Translations under genes and position numbers: made by a program | NCBI GenBank assembly: GCA_041645025.1 | Contig: JBAZQV010000001.1 | Location: 1 to 64,000, forward strand | Reading direction: 5' to 3' | Length of the DNA stretch: 64,000 nt | Origin: GW2011-AR5 sp041645025 | GTDB taxonomy: Archaea; Aenigmatarchaeota; Aenigmatarchaeia; GW2011-AR5 | Part shown: positions 39,697-48,364 of the stretch, one piece after another | How positions within the stretch are numbered: position 1 is the stretch's first letter | How the letters are laid out: each line of letters begins with the position of its first letter | The notes under the pieces: model-generated | Told to the model about the DNA's origin: nothing | What the model saw: the letters and a program-made list of their open reading frames with translations, nothing else | The model's database searches: none

Positions 39697-41415
39697 TTAC
39701 TTGACAGTCACAGATTTAGCTAAATTTCTTGGCTTATCGATCGGCAGACCTTTCTCTCGGGCTATGTAATAGGTCAGCAGCTGGCCGATAACAGCAGCGC
39801 TCAGGGCAGAGGATAATTTATCCCCTGCTTCTATGCTTATTGCCTCTCCTAACACACCATTCCCACCTATTTCTATTATTCTTCCTCCGCGAGCTTTGAC
39901 TTCCATGGCATTGGATACGATTTCGCTTTTTCCGTCCATTAAAACAATAACAGGCGTGCCTTCTTCTATCAGCGCGAGCGTGCCATGTTTTAACTCTCCA
40001 CCCATCATGCCTTCTGCATGAATGTAAGATATTTCCTTTATCTTCAAAGCGATTTCTCTTGCCACAGGATAAAGAAAACCTCTTCCGATCACGTAAATGT
40101 CGCTATGCTTTGCTAACGACTTTGCTATTTGTTTTATTTTTCCCTCCTGACTGAAAATGTGCTTTATGCTTTTTGAAACTTGTTCCACGGAGTTTTTCTT
40201 CTCGAACAGGGAAGCCAGATATGCCAGGCAGACTACTTGATTTACAAATGATTTTGTTGCGGCTACGCATATTTCCTGGCCTGCCTCGATATTTACTGAT
40301 ACGTTGCTCATTCTCTGGATTGTTGAGTAGGGCACATTAATAAGGGAAGCGATTTTTGCTCCTTTATCCTTCATGCCGTGCAGAGCTTCTATCACGTCCA
40401 TTGTTTCTCCTGACTGGGTAACGGCTATTATCAGGGTTTCTTTATCAACCAGATAGAAATTCCGGAACTCGCTCGCTATTATGGCATGTGCTTCCACGCC
40501 AACTTTGTTCAAAAAATAGACGCCAAGGAGAGTTGCATGGTAGGATGTGCCTGATGCCACGAAAACAATGCGCTTTGCTTCGGTCATCAGTTTCTTCATC
40601 TTTTCCAAGTCTGAATTTTGTTCTGTATTCAGGGAATTAATTAAACGTTCTACGACGGCGGGCTCTTCATAAATTTCTTTGATCATGTAGTGATCAAAGT
40701 TCTTTTTTTCTTCCTGGCCTGACCATTTGACTGTGATTATATCCTTGGTAACGGGGATAAGCTTGGTACCGTCAAATTTGTAGAAATCAAAACTGTCCTC
40801 ATTAACAATCGCAAATTCATCCTCGTTGAAAAATATGGCCTTGTCAGTCTTGTCAGAGAAAGCGTAAATATCGCTGGCTATTACGTGGCCATCTTTCATC
40901 AGACCGAGTGAGAGGGGCGAGCCACGCTTGAATGCGTACAGGTTATTGTCGCCTTTTACCATCACAACCACGGCAAATGTTCCTTGAGCGTCTTTCATGA
41001 AATCTTTTATTGCATCGCGTATTGTTTTTGTCTTTGCTTTCTCTTCAATATAGTGCGCAATAACTTCTGTGTCTGTCTCGCTGGAAAATACGTGACCTGG
41101 CAACTGCTTTTTCAGATCCAGATAGTTTTCAATTATACCATTGTGAACGAGTATTATTTTTCCTGTGCAATCTTTGTGGGGGTGTGCGTTTGCTTTTGTC
41201 ACGCCTCCGTGAGTTGCCCAACGACAATGTGAAATCGCCAAACTACATTCATTACTTTTTACAGCCTTTATCTCACCGACTTCTTTTTCAAACAAACCAG
41301 TGTCTGTTGCAATTCCGAAAGAATCATAACCGCGATACTCAAGTCGCTTTAGCATTTGCAGCGCTTCGACAGAAGAAAACACCCCTTTTTTTACCAGTCC
41401 TATAATACCACACAT
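39697..41415 (-). CDS. glmS: Glutamine-fructose-6-phosphate aminotransferase
   Basis: GlmS makes glucosamine-6-phosphate from fructose-6-phosphate and glutamine, the entry step to UDP-GlcNAc. The N-terminal glutaminase domain begins MCGIIGLV with the nucleophile Cys2 and contains HCRWATHGGVTKANAHPH. Two SIS domains follow (ASGTSYHATLLGVYF and GRGFLYPVAREIALKIKEISYIHAEGM), and the protein ends PRNLAKSVTV. Length 572 is normal. The next gene on the strand is the GlcNAc-1-phosphate nucleotidyltransferase. Confidence 0.96.
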   Translation of the reverse strand: MCGIIGLVKKGVFSSVEALQMLKRLEYRGYDSFGIATDTGLFEKEVGEIKAVKSNECSLAISHCRWATHGGVTKANAHPHKDCTGKIILVHNGIIENYLDLKKQLPGHVFSSETDTEVIAHYIEEKAKTKTIRDAIKDFMKDAQGTFAVVVMVKGDNNLYAFKRGSPLSLGLMKDGHVIASDIYAFSDKTDKAIFFNEDEFAIVNEDSFDFYKFDGTKLIPVTKDIITVKWSGQEEKKNFDHYMIKEIYEEPAVVERLINSLNTEQNSDLEKMKKLMTEAKRIVFVASGTSYHATLLGVYFLNKVGVEAHAIIASEFRNFYLVDKETLIIAVTQSGETMDVIEALHGMKDKGAKIASLINVPYSTIQRMSNVSVNIEAGQEICVAATKSFVNQVVCLAYLASLFEKKNSVEQVSKSIKHIFSQEGKIKQIAKSLAKHSDIYVIGRGFLYPVAREIALKIKEISYIHAEGMMGGELKHGTLALIEEGTPVIVLMDGKSEIVSNAMEVKARGGRIIEIGGNGVLGEAISIEAGDKLSSALSAAVIGQLLTYYIAREKGLPIDKPRNLAKSVTVK

Positions 41416-41513
41416 TATCGATCCCTTTTCTTACAAAGAAAATGTCTAGATATCACCCTAAAAGAAATGGTGTTCCTCAAGACCTTATCTTCAAACGTTA
41501 TTTTCATTTTTAA

Positions 41514-42680
41514 TTATTCTTTCTGCTGCTGGTAGTTGCTCAACGGCAGCTCGGTTTTTATGTCTTCATTGACGGTCATGCAAGCTGGTATAAGCAGATT
41601 GGGCCATATTCTTTTTCCAGGCATCACGGTTACACGCGTGCCGAACTTAACACCATCACCGACAATTGCGCCTAACTTGTGGTGATTACTGTCAACACGA
41701 ACGCCGTTGATTTCCATTTTTACATTCTTGTCATCCAGTCTTAGATTGGCAAAAATTGTGCCGCCGCCCACGTTGCATTTGCGTCCTATGATTGTGTCAC
41801 CAACATAACTGAGATGCGATACAAAGGAATTGTCCATTATTATTGAGTTCTTTACTTCTACCGCCTGACCGACTTTGCAGTTCTTTCCTATGGAAGAATA
41901 TTTTCGTATGTAACAGTTAGGACCTATGACGCTTCCGGCATCTATGGCTACGGGATCTTCTACAACAGCTCCTGGCCGCAGCTCGACGGAAGGATGAATA
42001 TTTTTCCCGTATTTATCAAGCAGATATTTGTTGACATCTAGTATATTCCATGGATAGGATAGTGGGATCCATACGCTGACATTGTGGTTTTTTATTTTCA
42101 CACCCCCTGCCAGCATAGCTTTTATTGCATCTGTCAGTTCGTATTCACCTCTTGGCGAAATAGGAATTTTCTTCAAGTAGGAAAAAATACTTTCGTCAAA
42201 TAAATAGAGGCCGCAATTGACCAAGTTGGATTTTGGTTTTTCTGGTTTTTCCTCAAGGTCTATGACCCAGCCATCTTTGGTTTCTACCACGCCATATATT
42301 TTAGGGTTTTCTGAGGAAAAAGAGCCGAGAGCAGTTTCGTTCAGCTGGGAAATGTTTTCTATGTCTTCTTTTCCGTAGATATCATCGCCGTACATGGCTA
42401 TGAATCTTCCCTTTATTCCTTCTGCCTGAAGCAGCGCGTGACCAGTTCCCAACGGCGCGTCCTGAAAAAGTAGCCTGACTTTTTTGTTGTTGATAAAATG
42501 GCTTATTATGTCACGCTGGTTTTCATTTACAATTATTATTATCTCGTCGCAGAAATCCAGGAATTCGCAAGTCCATTGAAGTACTGGCTTGTTGGCAACG
42601 GGCAGCATGCCTTTGCTCATTGTCAGCGTAAGCGGTTGCATTCTCGTCCCTTTGCCTGCAGCTATGACAACAGCTTTCAT
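41514..42680 (-). CDS. Sugar-1-phosphate nucleotidyltransferase / acetyltransferase (GlmU-like)
   Basis: The N-terminal Rossmann domain has the nucleotidyltransferase motif AAGKGTRMQPLTLTMSKGMLPVANKPVLQW in outline and MYGDDIYG. The C-terminal part is a left-handed parallel beta helix with hexapeptide repeats (GPNCYIRKYSSIGKNCKVGQAVEV). This is the layout of archaeal bifunctional UDP-GlcNAc pyrophosphorylase/glucosamine-1-phosphate acetyltransferase. With GlmS next door, UDP-GlcNAc synthesis is a sensible inference; glucose-1-phosphate thymidylyltransferase is the alternative. Confidence 0.85.
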   Translation of the reverse strand: MKAVVIAAGKGTRMQPLTLTMSKGMLPVANKPVLQWTCEFLDFCDEIIIIVNENQRDIISHFINNKKVRLLFQDAPLGTGHALLQAEGIKGRFIAMYGDDIYGKEDIENISQLNETALGSFSSENPKIYGVVETKDGWVIDLEEKPEKPKSNLVNCGLYLFDESIFSYLKKIPISPRGEYELTDAIKAMLAGGVKIKNHNVSVWIPLSYPWNILDVNKYLLDKYGKNIHPSVELRPGAVVEDPVAIDAGSVIGPNCYIRKYSSIGKNCKVGQAVEVKNSIIMDNSFVSHLSYVGDTIIGRKCNVGGGTIFANLRLDDKNVKMEINGVRVDSNHHKLGAIVGDGVKFGTRVTVMPGKRIWPNLLIPACMTVNEDIKTELPLSNYQQQKE

Positions 42681-42761
42681 TACCTTTCCTTGAATCCAAT
42701 GCTTAAATATAGCTATTAAAAGATTTTTAGTACCATTATAAAATAAATTAAAGTGATTAAC

Positions 42762-43619
42762 ATGCAGATAGTAAACGAGGAAAAGGGCAAAATGCTCTCT
42801 ATAGGCGCAAAGGAAAAACAGTTATTTTCTGGAATAGCTTTGAAGATACTAAAGACTCTTGCTGATCATGAAAGCTATCCGAAGGAGATTGCTAACCAGC
42901 TTCGTTTGGACGAGCAGAAAATATATTATCATATCAGGCAACTGGAGAAAAAAGGATATATATCTCTCGTGAGGAAGGAGGAAAGAGGCGGGGCGCTGGC
43001 AAAGTTTTATGCCCTGACAAGCCCGGCATTTTTTGTCCGCTTTGGCGAGTTTCAGGAAACAAAAAGATTTTCTGCTGCTACAAATTTCCTGCCTTTTATT
43101 TCAAATGGCAGGCTGGAAGCGAAGATAATAGTTGGCAGCCCTGACCCGCACGGGCCGGAAAAAGCGAGGAGCAGGGACGTGACATTTGCCGTGGATCTTG
43201 CTTTGTTCCTTGGGACATTCCTGAATAAAGTTGAAGTCTTGTCTGTTTTAGAGGACAAAGACGTTCACAGCCATGACCTTAGCAGCAACCTGATAATAGT
43301 CGGCGGTCCTGTTACCAATAAAGTTACTAAGATGGTCAATGATAAACTGCCTGTAAGGTTTGATGCAAAGAAAAATATAATGTCCAGAAAAAAGGTTTAC
43401 AAGGAAGACGAGTGTGGGTTCATTGCCAAAACCGATAACCCATTCAGCAAAGGAAAGAAAATAATAGTCATAGCCGGCAAAAGATACAGCGGCACAAAGG
43501 CGGCTGTTATAGCTTTCATAAATAATTTTGATTTGATTGAAAAGAAAAATTACCTTATCGTCGAGGGACTTGATAATGATGGCGATGGGGAAATAGACGA
43601 CGCAAGAGTACTGGAATAA
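42762..43619 (+). CDS. Winged-helix regulator with S-layer-like C-terminal region
   Basis: Residues 20-90 form a winged helix (ILKTLADHESYPKEIANQLRLDEQKIYYHIRQLEKKGYISLV in outline), ArsR/MarR-like. The remaining 190 residues resemble S-layer domains of archaea: NLIIVGGPVTNKVTK, KKIIVIAGKRYSGTKAAVIAF and a DNDGDGEIDD calcium-like loop near the end. No signal peptide or membrane segment is seen, so a cytoplasmic regulator that borrowed the fold is likely. The ATG at 42762 follows GTGATTAAC. Confidence 0.65.
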   Translation: MQIVNEEKGKMLSIGAKEKQLFSGIALKILKTLADHESYPKEIANQLRLDEQKIYYHIRQLEKKGYISLVRKEERGGALAKFYALTSPAFFVRFGEFQETKRFSAATNFLPFISNGRLEAKIIVGSPDPHGPEKARSRDVTFAVDLALFLGTFLNKVEVLSVLEDKDVHSHDLSSNLIIVGGPVTNKVTKMVNDKLPVRFDAKKNIMSRKKVYKEDECGFIAKTDNPFSKGKKIIVIAGKRYSGTKAAVIAFINNFDLIEKKNYLIVEGLDNDGDGEIDDARVLE

Positions 43620-43982
43620 TTACACTTTCTTATAGCCGTGACTTAAAGCTTCTTCAATAAAAGCACCAGCTATTTGGTGTTCTTTATAAACAGTAACATC
43701 TCCGCTGTTGTGATGGGTTTCGATTGTTGCAACTGGGTGCCCTTCTACACCAACATCTCCTACATGAGGATCAAGGTCATGCCAACCATAATCATGGTGC
43801 AGATCTTTGCAATGACGTCTTGTAAAATCTTTGATCAACTGACGTCTGTCGTCCATTGCCTGAAGCACACCACAAACATACTCTGCAACAGCAGACGTTC
43901 TAGGCCAATTTTTTAAAACATCAAATAAGGCAGGGCAGTATTCTCTTGGTGCCAAATTTTTGTGTAGATGAGCTACTGGCAT
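43620..43982 (-). CDS. Hypothetical histidine-rich protein
   Basis: The 120-residue protein is rich in His (HLHKN, RRHCKDLHHDYGWHDLDPHV, ETHHNSG). This could bind metal, but no recognised motif is present. Start at 43982 after GTGATTAAA. It converges on the preceding regulator gene (adjacent ends) and lies just downstream of the tfb gene, 9 bases from its stop. Confidence 0.6.
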   Translation of the reverse strand: MPVAHLHKNLAPREYCPALFDVLKNWPRTSAVAEYVCGVLQAMDDRRQLIKDFTRRHCKDLHHDYGWHDLDPHVGDVGVEGHPVATIETHHNSGDVTVYKEHQIAGAFIEEALSHGYKKV

Positions 43983-43991
43983 TTTAATCAC

Positions 43992-44915
43992 TTATACTGT
44001 TTCTTCTTCCTTAGACTTCTTCTCGACTTCCTCTTCTATGTCAAGAGCTTCAGCCATTTCCTTGTAGCGGTTGCGTATCGTTACCTCGGTCACACCTACG
44101 ACGTCTGCTACTTCCCGTTGTGTCTTTCTTTCACCTTCCAATACGGAGGCAATGTAAATAGCAGCAGCAGCGCAGCCACATGGACCTTTGCCGCTGATAA
44201 CGTCTTTTTCTTTAGCTGTCTTGAGTATCTTTATTGCCCTCATCTGGGTGCGGTCTGACAGCTTAAGCATTGAGCTGAATCTTGGTATGTATGATTCTGC
44301 ACGAGCTGGCAAAATCCTTATGTCTAATTTACGAGAAATATACCTATAAGTGCGGCCAAGTTCTCTCTTGCCGATACCGGAAGCTTGGGATATCTCTGTT
44401 AATGTGCGCGGTGTTTCGTATTCGCGCGAAAGGGAGTAGACAAGAGCGGCAATTATTGACTCGATCGAGCGGCCACGAACAAGGCTCTTCTGCAATGCCT
44501 TTTCATAGAGCTTTGCAACTTCCTCATGCAATGTTTTAGGTAAACCTAGAAATGAAATTAGTCTCTGGAGCTCGCTTAGCGCGAATGACATGTTGCGATC
44601 TTTGCTCGTTAGAAGCCTTTTTTGCCATTTTCTAATACGGAAGAACTGGCTTCTTTTCTTGGCAGGCACCTTGAACAGTTCTGTGGTGCCTTTGCCTATT
44701 TCCGTTGTAAGGCCTTTATCATGACGCTTGTGTGTTAGAGGAGCTCCTGTTCTTGCACGCTTTACTTTCTGGTCGTGGTCAAAAGCACGCCATTCCTGGC
44801 CTGTATCTACCATAGACTCTTCCAGTACAAGCCCGCACTTAGCGCAGACCTTTTCCGCTTTTTCAGGATCTCTGTAGAAATGTTTAGAGCCGCATTCAGG
44901 ACATTTTTCTAACAT
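43992..44915 (-). CDS. tfb: Transcription initiation factor TFB
   Basis: TFB recruits RNA polymerase to the TBP-TATA complex. The N-terminal zinc ribbon has Cys-x2-Cys pairs (KCPECGSK and KVCAKCGLVL). The B-reader segment (QEWRAFDHDQ) follows, then two cyclin folds with ALQKSLVRGRSIESIIAALVYS and CGCAAAAIYIASVLEGERKTQREVADVVGVTEVTIRNRYKEM in outline. The start at 44915 follows GGTGATAAAA. The 44916-45202 gap shows TATA-like sequences, a TTTACT/AGTAAAG hairpin near 45020, and the repeat ACTGTAAC at 45097 and 45127. Confidence 0.95.
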   Translation of the reverse strand: MLEKCPECGSKHFYRDPEKAEKVCAKCGLVLEESMVDTGQEWRAFDHDQKVKRARTGAPLTHKRHDKGLTTEIGKGTTELFKVPAKKRSQFFRIRKWQKRLLTSKDRNMSFALSELQRLISFLGLPKTLHEEVAKLYEKALQKSLVRGRSIESIIAALVYSLSREYETPRTLTEISQASGIGKRELGRTYRYISRKLDIRILPARAESYIPRFSSMLKLSDRTQMRAIKILKTAKEKDVISGKGPCGCAAAAIYIASVLEGERKTQREVADVVGVTEVTIRNRYKEMAEALDIEEEVEKKSKEEETV

Positions 44916-45202
44916 TTTTATCACCAAATTCGTATAGGACGCTTGTTTTTATTTTGAAGACATACAGAATATAATTTATCACTCAGTTGAAGTAACATTT
45001 TGTCTTGCCGACATAAACCTTTACTTTCAGCAGTAAAGTATTTAAAGATTTTCACGTTTTTATAGGCGGTATTTATAAAGCTTTAAAAACCGGGCACTGT
45101 AACGTTCTTGGGACTTTAATAAGACTGTAACAGAACGGGACTTGCTAATTTTAGTTAAATATTGAGACTTGTTTTCTTAAAGTTTGTATATAAAAATAAA
45201 AT

Positions 45203-46228
45203 ATGTCCAATTTCATAGGAATTGACTCAAGAAAGTTCCTAAGAAAAGGGATAACTAATGATTTTCTTGGCATGATTGCAATAGGAATAGAAGTTAAGAG
45301 TTATGATTATTTTAAAGACAAATATATTTCCGTAATTTCTGATTTATTGAGAAAAAGAGGCATAAAACCAGATAGAAGTGTATACAAATCGTATGATTTG
45401 CATAGACTTGGCATAACACACGACTTTTATAAAGAATTTTATAATAGTATATTAGACCATATAGAAAGCTTGTATGTATTTTATTCTTATTTCACATATA
45501 CGCCCTTAACCAGTCGAGTTAGAATATTTCCTTTTACATCCAATAAAGAGATTAGTTTCATAGATTTTATAGGCAATCATTTAGATTCTCCATTTCCTCA
45601 TGTATGTTTATGGCAATTACATACAATGGGACATCTAAAGGGTAATGCATTTCTCGATGGATTCAATGGAAAAGTTACCAATGCTTGGAAAGCTATAGAA
45701 GACTTGACATCATTTTTCATTTTGCCAAATGGGGATAAATCCAACGCATTAATTGCCTCATCTGATATACTCATGAATTATTTCGATATTCAATTATTTG
45801 ATAATGGTGGAAAATTAACACCAACAGATATTAAGGACGTATTTCCTGAATTAGACAAAGCAAACAAACTGAAAACAATGTTCATAAGCAATGCATGTTT
45901 ATACCACATTATACCACTATCAGAAGCATTGAATATTCCGACACATCAGAAAATTCCACATCCTATATTTTTTATATTCAAAGAAAAGAATAGTGGAATA
46001 AATGAAAGAACTATAGAACATTCTCCACTATTCAGAAAAATCATAGACTTATCTTTTAAGAATAATGGGTGCTTTAAGTTTTTTGATGCAGATTTTGACT
46101 ATAATGTTATTTCAGAGAAAGATTATTTTATTCATTTTGGTGATGAAGGTAAAAAAACCTCTGAAAATCTCAAGAATTTAGGATACTCTCTTAAACCACT
46201 GAACTTTGCAGAACTTGAAAAATTGTAA
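45203..46228 (+). CDS. AT-rich hypothetical protein, possible RNase H-fold nuclease
   Basis: The 341-residue protein is AT-rich with codon use unlike its neighbours. It begins MSNFIGIDSRKFL (a conserved acidic residue near the start) and near residues 170-200 has NALIASSDILMNYFDIQL, a late acidic pair. That two-acid layout recalls RNase H-fold (DUF3800-like) proteins, but I cannot claim membership. TATATAAAAATA lies just upstream. It opens a probably foreign island that runs to about 48 kb. Confidence 0.5.
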   Translation: MSNFIGIDSRKFLRKGITNDFLGMIAIGIEVKSYDYFKDKYISVISDLLRKRGIKPDRSVYKSYDLHRLGITHDFYKEFYNSILDHIESLYVFYSYFTYTPLTSRVRIFPFTSNKEISFIDFIGNHLDSPFPHVCLWQLHTMGHLKGNAFLDGFNGKVTNAWKAIEDLTSFFILPNGDKSNALIASSDILMNYFDIQLFDNGGKLTPTDIKDVFPELDKANKLKTMFISNACLYHIIPLSEALNIPTHQKIPHPIFFIFKEKNSGINERTIEHSPLFRKIIDLSFKNNGCFKFFDADFDYNVISEKDYFIHFGDEGKKTSENLKNLGYSLKPLNFAELEKL

Positions 46229-46309
46229 GGCGAAAAGCTTATAAGTATACAATATATATATAACTTGGTCAATGTCACAGACAAGTGGTGTTGTCCTTCA
46301 ATATATTGA

Positions 46310-46492
46310 TTAGATCTTTTGAATGTTCTTTTTTATTAATTCTATCCATCTATTTCTCTCTGTGTTTTGTATTCCTGCCACTTGGCTGGGTGTTTTTCCA
46401 TTCAAAGCCATATGAGGCTTAACAAAGTTGTAATAAGTTCTGAATAATTCTGCCACAATCTCGGCATTCTTCTGACCTTTGAAGCCTCGCAT
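46310..46492 (-). pseudogene. Remnant of an IS transposase (C-terminal end)
   Basis: The 60-residue frame contains YYNFVKPHMALNGKTPSQVAGI, the C-terminal end of a DDE-type archaeal transposase of the IS6/IS240 kind, preceded by a truncated catalytic-domain tail. The upstream catalytic part is missing, because the sequence changes at about 46493. No complete terminal inverted repeat was found. Confidence 0.75.
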
Positions 46493-46570
46493 GATTTTGT
46501 CCTAGATAGCGGAGCGAAAAACAACAACGAGGCAGTTGTCACACTGATTAAGAAGGCTTTGAAGAAGTAG
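46493..46570 (+). pseudogene. Short remnant of another gene joined to the IS remnant
   Basis: On the plus strand a frame ending at 46570 encodes DSGAKNNNEAVVTLIKKALKK-stop, which reads like a protein C-terminus but has no start or upstream body here. The junction with the transposase remnant near 46490 suggests a deletion or insertion between two elements. Confidence 0.4.
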
Positions 46571-46571
46571 A

Positions 46572-46751
46572 TTACAGTCCGCCTTTCTTTTCTTCTTCAT
46601 GTATGTAAAGAAGAACAATTTGTTTGATTACGTCGGCTCGCTTGTTGCCGAGCCGTCCGATATTACAAAGCTTATCGATTAAATCTACTTGTTTTATCGT
46701 AAATGTAACCTGAACCTTTTTCGTAGATTTCCCTGTTATTTCTTTAGGCAT
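46572..46751 (-). CDS. Ribbon-helix-helix type small regulator
   Basis: The 59-residue protein has a basic N-terminus, a beta strand (KKVQVTFTIKQ) and two helices (VDLIDKLCNIG, RADVIKQIVLLYIHEE), the fold of small RHH regulators found on archaeal plasmids and viruses. The ATG at 46751 is preferred to GTG 46760. It stands alone, close to the integrated island. Confidence 0.7.
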   Translation of the reverse strand: MPKEITGKSTKKVQVTFTIKQVDLIDKLCNIGRLGNKRADVIKQIVLLYIHEEEKKGGL

Positions 46752-46926
46752 GCGAAACACTTATGTCGTTTATTATGTGTCTATTGTGTGTCTAAAAGTA
46801 TTTATCATTTCTAAGATTTATAAACTTATCTTCTTAATGAGGAATACAGAGGATATATGAGGACAGGTATCCCTAAGGGGATTCCTTTAAATGCTTCAGA
46901 TAAATTCTAATAATGGGGTGTTGAGG

Positions 46927-47661
46927 ATGAATGACAAGAAAAAGATTGATGATGAAAAACAAGAACAGGCAACTATCAAGAAAGGTCGCAGTACAGCGAA
47001 AGACTATCCAGTAGTAACTATACAGACTGCATTGGAAGTGTGTGAGGCAATTCAAAAATGCGGCGGTGTGGCAGACTCTTACGAGCTTATTGGGAAAGTT
47101 CTGAATGTTCGTGGCGGTGCATTGAACAATAGAATAACGGCAGCCCGAAGATATGGTCTTGTAGAGAAAGACAAATTAGTTAATACAGAATTGGCAATCA
47201 GAATTCTCAAGCCAATAGAACCAGATGAGGACAAGAAAGCACAGCGGGAAGCAATACTATCAGTTACTTTGTTTCGGGAAATTCTACAGAGGTTTGGAAA
47301 TAGTTTGCCCGCAGATAACATATTCAAGAATATCCTTATGCGTTCCTACGGAATACCTGAAGCTGCTGTGGTTAGAATGATATCTACAATAAGGAGAAAT
47401 TTTGAGTTACTGAATGAGACCACTGGAATTACAGAATTACCTATATCGCCTGATGCTATTCCAAGTAATAGTCAAATTACTACACCATCGTTAATAAGCA
47501 AAAAAGAATTAACTGAATCGCTTGCAGATACAGAGTCTTATATCATCATCAAAGATGGCAAAAATAAATACACATTCATTATTGATGAAAAACTTGATTG
47601 GCATGTGCTTCAATATGTAATAGATTCGATGAAAAAGCACATAGAAGAAAGAGGAGAATGA
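46927..47661 (+). CDS. DUF5343-like protein
   Basis: The 244-residue protein has a core of the DUF5343-like kind: PVVTIQTALEVCEAIQKCGGVADSYELIGKVLNVRGGALNNRITAARRYGLVEKD in outline, then ELAIRILKP and a second helical domain. Members are common on archaeal mobile elements and near defence genes. Role unknown. The ATG at 46927 is the natural start; upstream residues to 46891 are not conserved-looking. Confidence 0.6.
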   Translation: MNDKKKIDDEKQEQATIKKGRSTAKDYPVVTIQTALEVCEAIQKCGGVADSYELIGKVLNVRGGALNNRITAARRYGLVEKDKLVNTELAIRILKPIEPDEDKKAQREAILSVTLFREILQRFGNSLPADNIFKNILMRSYGIPEAAVVRMISTIRRNFELLNETTGITELPISPDAIPSNSQITTPSLISKKELTESLADTESYIIIKDGKNKYTFIIDEKLDWHVLQYVIDSMKKHIEERGE

Positions 47662-47745
47662 AGAAGAAAAATAAATGTTAATTTATCACGTGCAACAGAT
47701 ACATCTTTATCAATAAGCAAAATGCAAATATAAGAATAATGTTTC

Positions 47746-47845
47746 TTGCCCGTATCCGCCCTCACAAGTGGCACGGGCAAGCGGTGAGGAGGAGTCGGTT
47801 ACTACACGAAGGATGGAATCGCCGTAAGACACTCCTCATCTGCCT
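47746..47845 (+). ncRNA. Candidate structured non-coding RNA
   Basis: A G+C-rich patch in AT-rich surroundings. TTGCCCGT (47746-47753) pairs with ACGGGCAA (47773-47780), and GAGGAGT (47789-47795) pairs with ACTCCTC (47831-47837). An alternative CCTCAC/GTGAGG pairing would compete with the first stem. The interval has no convincing reading frame. I could not match it to SRP, RNase P, 5S or H/ACA RNA. Confidence 0.5.
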
Positions 47846-48001
47846 TTTTCCTTGAAACCTATGATTATAATGATGATTATGATGATGATAGGATAAAAAG
47901 CTATTTAACGTTTTTTCTACCAATTACGAAAACAACAAACACGCAATTTTTTATTTCAGAACACTTCCTGCAACACTGCCAAAAACCGACAATTTGTGGG
48001 T

Positions 48002-48195
48002 TATAGTTCTCCAAGGAAATAAACAGGATACGAGGAAGAATTGAAAATTCTTCCTGTACAGAAAGAACGAAGTTCTTTCTTGTATTACTTCCTTGGGAAC
48101 TATACATGGTGAAGCAACGATTCACCTGTACAGGAGAACCAAAGGTTCTCCATGTGTGTGAACCCAGTCGCATGAAAATTCTTTTCTGGGTTCAC
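48002..48195 (+). repeat. Five-hairpin intergenic element, copy C
   Basis: The outer stem TATAGTTC-CCAAGGAA (48002-48018) pairs with TTCCTTGG-GAACTATA (48089-48104) with a one-base bulge. Inside are hairpins at 48034-48054 (9 bp, loop GAA) and 48060-48080 (9 bp, loop GAA). ACAT/ATGT (48104-48107 with 48152-48155) encloses hairpins at 48108-48126 (6 bp) and 48133-48151 (8 bp, loop AAA). A fifth stem GTGAACCCAG/CTGGGTTCAC (48158-48195) has an 18-base loop. Same plan as the element at 7916. Confidence 0.85.
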
Positions 48196-48234
48196 TATAA
48201 CAAGTGATTTCTGGACGATTCTGATGATGATATG

Positions 48235-48330
48235 TTATAGCATGTGACATAAATAACCGTACATATTATGATGTCACTGCTATATGCAGAAGACATTATT
48301 TTGTACAAAAACTAATGTCTTCTACTATAG
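48235..48330 (-). repeat. 96-bp repeat, copy 2 (inverted copy of 27055)
   Basis: This is the reverse complement of 27055-27150 with only a two-base change in one loop. It ends 35 bases before the flippase start. The pair lies in inverted orientation about 21 kb apart, which would allow inversion of the DNA between them. Confidence 0.9.
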
Positions 48331-48364
48331 TGAAGCTGTCTAGGAACAACACCAATAGCAGGAT

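Noticed and set aside
46229..46570. A complete insertion sequence
   Set aside because: Only the last 60 codons of the transposase remain and no terminal inverted repeat pair was found around it.
47746..47845. SRP or RNase P RNA
   Set aside because: None of the conserved core elements of these RNAs could be found; only two simple stems are clear.
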